Below are positions 1 through 4,593 of a stretch of 6,029 nucleotides of DNA, piece after piece; positions within the stretch are counted from its first letter, which is position 1, and each line of letters starts with the position of its first letter. A program made the position numbers and the translations under genes. The notes under the pieces were generated by a model. The model did not search any database. It had not been told where the DNA came from and saw nothing but the letters and a program-made list of their open reading frames with translations. Origin of the DNA: an uncultured Acetatifactor sp. (GTDB lineage: Bacteria > Bacillota > Clostridia > Lachnospirales > Lachnospiraceae); contig CANRMK010000155.1 of the NCBI GenBank assembly GCA_947631715.1, positions 1-6,029 of the forward strand. The letters are read 5' to 3'.

Positions 1-630
1 GTGGTGGACAGTTTCCTGGGAAACAAAGAGATGCTGGTCATGCTGGCGGCTTTTGTCATCACTGCGCTGGTGGTATATCTGATCCGGCGGATGTCCATTG
101 ACCATGCGTGGACCATTGCCATGGTATCCGGTGTCCTGCTGAACATCGTAATTGTTCTGGTGGGGGCGCTGCTGTACGATATCGACAGATCCATAGTGGG
201 AGTGATCCTGGGATCGATCCTTGCGCTGGCAGTGGCAAAAGTGGTGGAGTTCTTCCGCTTCTGCGTGGATTACAGCCGGACGGAAAAGGTGCAGTTCGAG
301 GATGATGAATACTACTATTATGTGAAAGCAGTTCCAAAGATGTCCGTTGCCATGTCCACCAAGACAGTAAAGAAGATCAATACACAGCAGGCCAGGCCCG
401 CATCGGCCGGAAGAGGCGGATACAGCGGGCAGAGCAGGAAGCCGCGGCCCGCAGGGACCGGCAGCGGCGCCGGGCGTCGGACGACAGTCACGGAAAAGAC
501 AGTGTCATCCCGCTCCGGGTACAGCGGCCAAAGAGGCGGTTATCGCGGCGGGAAGAGCATGACGATCGGAAGCGATCCGTCCCATGAATATCAGGACAAC
601 GGCCAGGAAGATTTTGATGAATTGTACTAG
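1..630 (+). CDS. Membrane protein of unknown function upstream of cdaA, 5'-truncated by the window edge
   Basis: I do not recognise a characterised function. The readable part is 209 residues with three hydrophobic segments at about 11-29, 36-59 and 65-85. The charged residues (Arg29-Arg30 between segments 1 and 2, acidic residues between 2 and 3, basic residues after 3) suggest that the long C-terminal tail is cytoplasmic. After the last segment come a juxtamembrane DDEYYYYVK motif (101-109), a Gly/Arg/Ser-rich low-complexity stretch (about 128-190) with two GYSGQ copies, and an acidic end. The first codon of the window is GTG, but no upstream sequence is visible. From memory, Lachnospiraceae proteins at this locus that share the YYYYVKAVPK region are longer, with more membrane segments before this point, so I read the gene as starting upstream. 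The stop is TAG, 41 bases before cdaA. The context suggests a c-di-AMP-linked role, but that is inference only. The reading frame is secure; the start is not. Confidence 0.8.
   Translation: MVDSFLGNKEMLVMLAAFVITALVVYLIRRMSIDHAWTIAMVSGVLLNIVIVLVGALLYDIDRSIVGVILGSILALAVAKVVEFFRFCVDYSRTEKVQFEDDEYYYYVKAVPKMSVAMSTKTVKKINTQQARPASAGRGGYSGQSRKPRPAGTGSGAGRRTTVTEKTVSSRSGYSGQRGGYRGGKSMTIGSDPSHEYQDNGQEDFDELY
382..570 (+). repeat. Low-complexity Gly/Arg/Ser-rich coding segment with GYSGQ repeats
   Basis: This lies inside the upstream membrane protein gene and encodes residues 128-190. The pentapeptide GYSGQ occurs twice (residues 140-144 and 173-177), with RGG-type clusters nearby. At the DNA level AAGAGGCGG occurs at 411-419 and 531-539, and a diverged copy of a tacagcgg-centred block lies at about 415-434 and 515-533. 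The segment is probably disordered in the protein. It is an internal protein repeat, not a mobile or intergenic element. Confidence 0.6.
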
Positions 631-671
631 GCTGGAATTCATATTATATAAAAAAGCAGGGCAGAAGCAAG

Positions 672-1553
672 ATGCAATGGTTTGACACGGCTGTCGAATA
701 TCTGAAAAACCAAATGACCTATATTTCGGCAATGGATCTGGGCGATATTTTTGAGATTATCATTATCGCCTTTTTAATGTATTATATTTTAGTGTGGGTC
801 AAGGCTACAAGAGCGTGGCTCCTGCTCAGAGGAATTATTGTAATCGCGGCATTTTTGGTTCTTGCCTTTGTGATGGATATGAGCACCATTGTCTGGCTGG
901 CGCAGAACGTGCTTGGCTTTGCGGTGATCGCGCTGATCGTTGTGATGCAGCCGGAACTCCGCCATGCTCTGGAGAATCTGGGACGCCGCAACTTTCTGCC
1001 ATCCGGGCTTTTCTCCGACGCTGCCGGCAGGGAGCGGGAGCTTTTTTCCGAGAAGACGATCAACGAGATTACAAAAGCCTGCGTGGAAATGGGCAAAATG
1101 AAGACAGGGGCGCTGATCGTGATCGAGCAGAAAGAGTCCCTGAAAGACTTTGAGCGCACAGGAATCGATGTGGACGGTATCGTCACGAGCCAGCTTTTGA
1201 TCAACATTTTCGAGAAGAACACGCCGCTTCATGACGGCGCTGTGATCGTCCGGGGCAACAGGGTGACGTCCGCTACCTGTTATCTGCCCCTTTCTGATAA
1301 TCTTGGGCTGAGCAAGGAGCTGGGCACCCGGCACAGGGCCGGAGTCGGCATTTCGGAGGTGACGGATTCCCTGACGATCATTGTGTCGGAGGAAACGGGA
1401 AAGATCAGCGTGGCGAATTTGGGTACCCTGGACAGGAACCTGAACGCGGAACAGCTCAGAGAACGGCTGCAGACTGCCATAAAGAACCAGGGCGCGGAAG
1501 AGAAATCCTCCGGCAGACATAGGTGGCGGGGAAGGCACAAGGTAAAGGGGTAA
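672..1553 (+). CDS. cdaA: Diadenylate cyclase CdaA (membrane-bound c-di-AMP synthase)
   Basis: The enzyme condenses two ATP into cyclic di-AMP, the essential second messenger that controls potassium and osmolyte uptake in Firmicutes. The 293-residue protein has three membrane segments (about 24-41, 52-69 and 74-92), then a cytoplasmic DAC (DisA_N) domain from about 95 to 270. Both signature motifs are present: DGA at 188-190, within TPLHDGAV, and RHR at 220-222, within GTRHRAG. The N-terminal LGDIFEIIIIAFLMYYIL pattern is typical of CdaA, not of DisA or CdaS. Length is slightly above the usual 270-290 because of a basic tail (281-293, rich in Arg, His and Lys). The ATG at 672 has a modest Shine-Dalgarno (aggg at 658-661, 10 bases upstream). 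No promoter is convincing in the 41-base gap to the upstream gene, so cotranscription with it is likely. The stop is one base from cdaR. Confidence 0.97.
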   Translation: MQWFDTAVEYLKNQMTYISAMDLGDIFEIIIIAFLMYYILVWVKATRAWLLLRGIIVIAAFLVLAFVMDMSTIVWLAQNVLGFAVIALIVVMQPELRHALENLGRRNFLPSGLFSDAAGRERELFSEKTINEITKACVEMGKMKTGALIVIEQKESLKDFERTGIDVDGIVTSQLLINIFEKNTPLHDGAVIVRGNRVTSATCYLPLSDNLGLSKELGTRHRAGVGISEVTDSLTIIVSEETGKISVANLGTLDRNLNAEQLRERLQTAIKNQGAEEKSSGRHRWRGRHKVKG

Positions 1554-1554
1554 A

Positions 1555-2829
1555 ATGAAAAAGAAGATATTTCATAATTGGGGACTGAAACTGGGCTCCC
1601 TGGTCCTCGCTTTTGTATTGTGGCTTCTGGTGATACAGATCGGAGACCCGAAAGAAACAGAGGTATTCCGCAACATACAGGTCAAGCTGATCAATACGGA
1701 GCTTTTGGATCAGCAGAACAAAGTCTATGAGGTCCTGGACAATACAGACAAAGTAAGCGTTACGGTAAGGGCTCCGCAGAGCGTGATCAACAGCCTGACA
1801 TCGTCGGACATTGTGGCCGAGGCGGATATGAGCAAGCTCACGGAGATCAATACTATCGTGATCTCCTTTAACGTGCTGAACGCCGATGTGGATTCCGTGC
1901 GGGGAAATCCGGATGCGATCCGGTTGAATGTGGAAGAGCGGCGCAGTAAGTGGATCAATGTCCGGTACAATATTACCGGTGAAGTGGCCGAAGGGTATGT
2001 GTTGACAAGCGTTCGGCCGGAGCTTACGAGAATTCAGATAACGGGGCCGAAATCCCAGGTGGATCAGGTCAGCTATGCCGGTGTGGAGCTCGATGTGTCC
2101 GGGGCCGTCACAGATATCACTGCGAACGTGGAGACGATGCTGTGTGACGCGGAAGGCAATGTGCAGGATCTGGCCAATGTAGTGAAGACATCGGACTATG
2201 TAAAAATGGATGCTGAGGTCTTGGCCGCCAAGGATGTCCCTGTGGAGTTCGACATTTCCGGAGAACCGGCGGATGGTTACCTGGTAACGGGTACGGTGGA
2301 CGTTGATCCCGGAACGATCAAGGCTGCCGGCAGGACATATACCCTGAACAATCTGAGCGCCATCAGTATACCCGGGGAGGACCTGGACATTACCGGAGCT
2401 TCGGAAAACGTCATAAAAACAATTAATATCAAAAAGTATCTGCCATCCGGTGTAACGCTGGCGGACAGTTCCTTTGACGGAAATGTCACGGTAACGATAC
2501 ACATCGAACCGGAAGTGGAAACGGTATTGAACGTGCCCGCGTCCTCCGTGTCGTTAATCAATATTCCGGAGGGATTTTATGCCGAATTTGCCGAAACGGA
2601 AGAGTACCTGGAGCTGAGGGTGTCCGGCCTGGAAGAGGTGGTCTCCGCTCTTCAGGCGGATACCATTCGGGGAACGATAGATCTGGCCGCATGGATGGAA
2701 GAGGAAAATATGGAAAAGATCTCGGCAAGAACCCACTATATTCCGGTAACCTTTATGCTGCCGGACGGCGTGACGGTCAAGGAGAAGATCATACTGCCGG
2801 TCATTATTACAAAACTGGAGGGTGTATAA
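1555..2829 (+). CDS. cdaR: CdaA regulatory protein CdaR (YbbR-domain protein)
   Basis: CdaR is the membrane-anchored partner that binds CdaA and tunes c-di-AMP output; it raises or lowers cyclase activity depending on species and conditions. The 424-residue protein starts with a short basic stretch (MKKKIFHNWGLKLGS) and one membrane segment at about 13-29. The rest should lie outside the membrane, as expected for this family. The extracellular part reads as roughly four YbbR-like beta-rich repeats, at about 39-126, 136-218, 227-318 and 324-419. The first two show the pattern of a Val/Ile-rich strand followed by a phrase such as VRAPQSVINSL or ITGPKSQVDQV. No lipobox is seen. The ATG follows the cdaA stop by one base, with aagggg at 1545-1550 only four bases upstream, so translational coupling to cdaA is likely. 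Four repeats match the architecture reported for the Bacillus subtilis protein; exact repeat borders are estimates. Confidence 0.94.
   Translation: MKKKIFHNWGLKLGSLVLAFVLWLLVIQIGDPKETEVFRNIQVKLINTELLDQQNKVYEVLDNTDKVSVTVRAPQSVINSLTSSDIVAEADMSKLTEINTIVISFNVLNADVDSVRGNPDAIRLNVEERRSKWINVRYNITGEVAEGYVLTSVRPELTRIQITGPKSQVDQVSYAGVELDVSGAVTDITANVETMLCDAEGNVQDLANVVKTSDYVKMDAEVLAAKDVPVEFDISGEPADGYLVTGTVDVDPGTIKAAGRTYTLNNLSAISIPGEDLDITGASENVIKTINIKKYLPSGVTLADSSFDGNVTVTIHIEPEVETVLNVPASSVSLINIPEGFYAEFAETEEYLELRVSGLEEVVSALQADTIRGTIDLAAWMEEENMEKISARTHYIPVTFMLPDGVTVKEKIILPVIITKLEGV
2817..2822 (+). promoter_or_regulatory. Ribosome binding site deciding the glmM start
   Basis: GGAGGG lies inside the last codons of cdaR, eight bases before the ATG at 2831. 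An in-frame GTG at 2822 would add three residues, but it overlaps this site and has no better one upstream. The start at 2831 gives the canonical MARLFGTDGIRG N-terminus. Confidence 0.88.
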
Positions 2830-2830
2830 A

Positions 2831-4180
2831 ATGGCTAGACTGTTTGGAACTGACGGAATCCGCGGGATTGCAAATGAGGAGCTCACCCCTATGCTGGCAA
2901 TGCAGCTTGGGCAGGTGGGGGCATATGTGCTGACCAAAGAAAAAAAGCATAAGCCCACGATCATGGTGGGATGCGACACCCGTATTTCAGGGGATATGCT
3001 TGCGAACGCCATTATGGCAGGCGCCTGCTCTGTAGGTGCGAACTGCATTTATGCGGGGGTCATTCCCACGCCGGCAGTGGCATATCTGACACAGAAATAC
3101 CGCGTGGATGCCGGAGTTGCCATTTCCGCTTCCCATAACCCCATGGAATTTAACGGTATCAAGTTTTTTGACGGAAACGGGTATAAGCTGCCGGATAAGC
3201 TGGAGGACGAGATAGAGGAGCTGATCCGGGAGGGCATGCCGGGAATCACTTTTCCCATCGGACCGGGTGTGGGAAAGATCAAATACCGCATGGACGTCCG
3301 GGAGGAGTACATAAACCATGCCGTGCGTGCAGTGCCTGTGGACCTGTCGGGCATGAAGATTGTGGTTGACTGTGCCGAGGGCGCATCTTTTTACACGTCT
3401 GTGGAGGCCCTCAAGGAACTGGGGGGAAATGTAGTTGCTATCCACAATAATCCGGACGGCACCAACATCAACGCCAGCTGCGGCTCCACGCATATGGAAG
3501 AGCTTCAGGCCAGGGTCGTGTACGAGAAAGCGGATTTGGGCCTGGCATTTGACGGAGACGCGGACCGGCTTCTGGCGGTGGACGAGAACGGCAGGGTCGT
3601 GGATGGCGACCAGATCATGGCCATCGTGGGAAACTATATGAAGAGCCAGGGAAAGCTGAAGAAGGACGTGATTGTGGCAACTGTCATGAGCAACCTGGGA
3701 TTTTTCCTGATGGGGGAAAGGAACGGCATTGCCATAGAACAGACCAAGGTGGGGGACCGTTATGTTCTGGAGCGCATGAAAGAGATCGGCGCCAGCCTTG
3801 GGGGCGAGCAGTCGGGCCATATTATCTTTTTGGATGAAAATACGACAGGTGATGGGCTCTTAAGTGCGCTGCATCTGCTTCAGGTCATAGTGGAGACCGG
3901 GAAAAAGCTGTCGGAGCTGGCACAGGTCATGGAAGTGCTTCCCCAGTCTCTGGTGAACGCCAGGGTGGCGGATTCCAAGAAAGACAAATACATGGAGTAT
4001 CCTGTGATCGTAAACGCTATCAAGGAGCTGGAGCAGAAGTTCGCCGGCCAGGGGCGGGTGCTGATCAGGCCTTCCGGAACGGAGCCTCTGGTGCGTGTCA
4101 TGATCGAAGGGAAGGATCAGAAGGTGATTCAGGAAGAGGCGCAGAAACTGGCAAATCTGATCCAGGATGTGATGTTTTAG
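2831..4180 (+). CDS. glmM: Phosphoglucosamine mutase GlmM
   Basis: GlmM converts glucosamine-6-phosphate to glucosamine-1-phosphate, the cytoplasmic step before UDP-GlcNAc and peptidoglycan synthesis. The protein has 449 residues, normal for the family, with all four phosphohexomutase landmarks: the active-site SASHNP loop with the phosphoserine at Ser101 (99-104); the metal-binding DGDADR (241-246); the sugar-specificity loop GGEQSGH (324-330); and the phosphate-binding RPSGTEP (413-419). The N-terminal FGTDGIRG is the usual bacterial GlmM opening, which argues against a phosphomannomutase/phosphoglucomutase paralogue. It follows cdaR by one base. In B. subtilis, Listeria and Lactococcus, GlmM binds CdaA and lowers its activity, so the neighbourhood links wall-precursor supply with c-di-AMP. 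The stop is TAG. No GC-rich terminator hairpin follows it, so some read-through into ptsH is possible. Confidence 0.98.
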   Translation: MARLFGTDGIRGIANEELTPMLAMQLGQVGAYVLTKEKKHKPTIMVGCDTRISGDMLANAIMAGACSVGANCIYAGVIPTPAVAYLTQKYRVDAGVAISASHNPMEFNGIKFFDGNGYKLPDKLEDEIEELIREGMPGITFPIGPGVGKIKYRMDVREEYINHAVRAVPVDLSGMKIVVDCAEGASFYTSVEALKELGGNVVAIHNNPDGTNINASCGSTHMEELQARVVYEKADLGLAFDGDADRLLAVDENGRVVDGDQIMAIVGNYMKSQGKLKKDVIVATVMSNLGFFLMGERNGIAIEQTKVGDRYVLERMKEIGASLGGEQSGHIIFLDENTTGDGLLSALHLLQVIVETGKKLSELAQVMEVLPQSLVNARVADSKKDKYMEYPVIVNAIKELEQKFAGQGRVLIRPSGTEPLVRVMIEGKDQKVIQEEAQKLANLIQDVMF

Positions 4181-4204
4181 CTGTTTCACAGAATTTGCTT
4201 GTAA

Positions 4205-4233
4205 TTGTGCTGCAATCATGCTACAGTTATGAT
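4205..4233 (+). promoter_or_regulatory. Candidate sigma-A promoter for ptsH
   Basis: TTGTGC at 4205-4210 (three of six matches to the -35 consensus) is followed, after a 17-base spacer, by TATGAT at 4228-4233 (five of six matches to the -10). Initiation would fall near 4240, leaving a short leader that contains the ptsH ribosome binding site. The -35 is weak and there is no extended -10 TG, so this is a prediction. It lies in the only spacer between glmM and ptsH. Confidence 0.45.
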
Positions 4234-4234
4234 T
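4214..4234 (+). promoter_or_regulatory. Inverted repeat overlapping the ptsH -10 (possible operator)
   Basis: AATCAT at 4214-4219 and ATGATT at 4229-4234 form a perfect 6-base dyad around nine bases. Just outside it, a further GC/GC pair (4212-4213 and 4236-4237) is offset by one base on the right. The right arm covers the proposed -10. Such a position would suit a repressor or activator site, but arms this short and AT-rich can occur by chance. Confidence 0.25.
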
Positions 4235-4255
4235 AGCGGCATTACTTTGAGGAAG

Positions 4256-4262
4256 AGAAGGG
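4256..4262 (+). promoter_or_regulatory. Ribosome binding site deciding the ptsH start
   Basis: AGAAGGG ends eight bases before the ATG at 4271. The same frame is open from about 4205 with non-ATG starts, which would add 22 residues. The Shine-Dalgarno placement and the family N-terminus both favour 4271. Confidence 0.8.
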
Positions 4263-4270
4263 TATACATT

Positions 4271-4534
4271 ATGGTAAGCAAAAAAGTAGTGATCAAAAAT
4301 CCTACCGGTCTGCATCTGCGGCCGGCGGGAATCCTGTGCAAGGAAGCGATGCAGTTCAAATCGCTGATCACTTTTAATTTTAAAGATAATACGGCAAATG
4401 CCAAAAGCGTGCTGAGTGTGCTGGGGGCCTGCGTAAAGTGCGGGGACGAGATTGAATTTATCTGCGAGGGCGAAGACGAACAGGAAGCGCTGGACGCGTT
4501 AGTGCAGGCAGTGGAAAGCGGACTGGGAGAGTAA
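4271..4534 (+). CDS. ptsH: Phosphocarrier protein HPr of the PTS
   Basis: HPr accepts phosphate from enzyme I (using phosphoenolpyruvate) and passes it to sugar-specific EIIA domains. In Gram-positive bacteria it also serves in catabolite repression when phosphorylated on serine. The protein has 87 residues, as expected. The active-site phrase TGLHLRPAG places His15 and Arg17 correctly, and NAKSVLSVL places Ser46, the HPr kinase target, at its usual position. His15 rules out Crh, which has a different residue there. Val47, Leu48 and Leu51 make up the hydrophobic patch around Ser46. Four cysteines are present (23, 54, 57 and 65), two of them as CVKC. The gene sits 90 bases after glmM behind a candidate promoter and 59 bases before leuA. 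No enzyme I gene is in the window. Assignment to general PTS HPr is strong; a specialised paralogue cannot be excluded if the genome holds several. Confidence 0.95.
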   Translation: MVSKKVVIKNPTGLHLRPAGILCKEAMQFKSLITFNFKDNTANAKSVLSVLGACVKCGDEIEFICEGEDEQEALDALVQAVESGLGE

Positions 4535-4538
4535 GCGA

Positions 4539-4570
4539 ACGGGATGCCGTCAGGTATCCCGTAAATTTTG
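4539..4570 (+). terminator. Hairpin between ptsH and leuA, possible weak intrinsic terminator
   Basis: The arms 4539-4548 and 4553-4562 (ACGGGATGCC and GGTATCCCGT) pair over ten positions, with one G-U and a four-base GTCA loop. The sequence after the stem is AAATTTTGTATGT, so the U-tract is short and delayed by three A residues. It may terminate only part of the transcripts, or act as an mRNA stability or processing element that lets ptsH be expressed above leuA. The hairpin itself is seen directly; its function is inferred. Confidence 0.55.
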
Positions 4571-4579
4571 TATGTATGC

Positions 4580-4586
4580 GAGGGTG
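4580..4586 (+). promoter_or_regulatory. Ribosome binding site of leuA
   Basis: GAGGGTG ends seven bases before the ATG at 4594. It supports this start, which also gives the family's typical MLNYKRYR N-terminus. It lies just past the hairpin, so the hairpin would not mask it. Confidence 0.75.
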
Positions 4587-4593
4587 AAAAAAT

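Noticed and set aside
211..220. Palindrome GGATCGATCC in the first gene
   Set aside because: A short palindrome within a membrane-segment coding region; no flanking structure or second copy suggests a function.
622..650. Possible cdaA promoter: TTGTAC (622-627), 17-base spacer, TATATA (645-650)
   Set aside because: Both boxes are poor, and transcription would begin around 657, at or inside the Shine-Dalgarno region, leaving almost no leader. The AT-rich patch is more likely just spacer sequence.
1962..1979. Inverted repeat CCGGTA ... TACCGG inside cdaR
   Set aside because: A six-base stem with a six-base loop in coding sequence, without a T-tract; expected by chance.
2822..2830. Upstream GTG start for glmM adding three residues
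   Set aside because: It overlaps the GGAGGG ribosome site, whereas the ATG at 2831 has ideal spacing and the family N-terminus.
4205..4270. N-terminal extension of HPr from a TTG/GTG near 4205
   Set aside because: The extra residues do not resemble HPr, the stretch holds the candidate promoter, and His15/Ser46 numbering is exact from 4271.
4564..4578. CodY-like box upstream of leuA (AATTTTGTATGTATG)
   Set aside because: Only the left half fits AATTTTCWGAAAATT; I count six mismatches in fifteen, too many to call.
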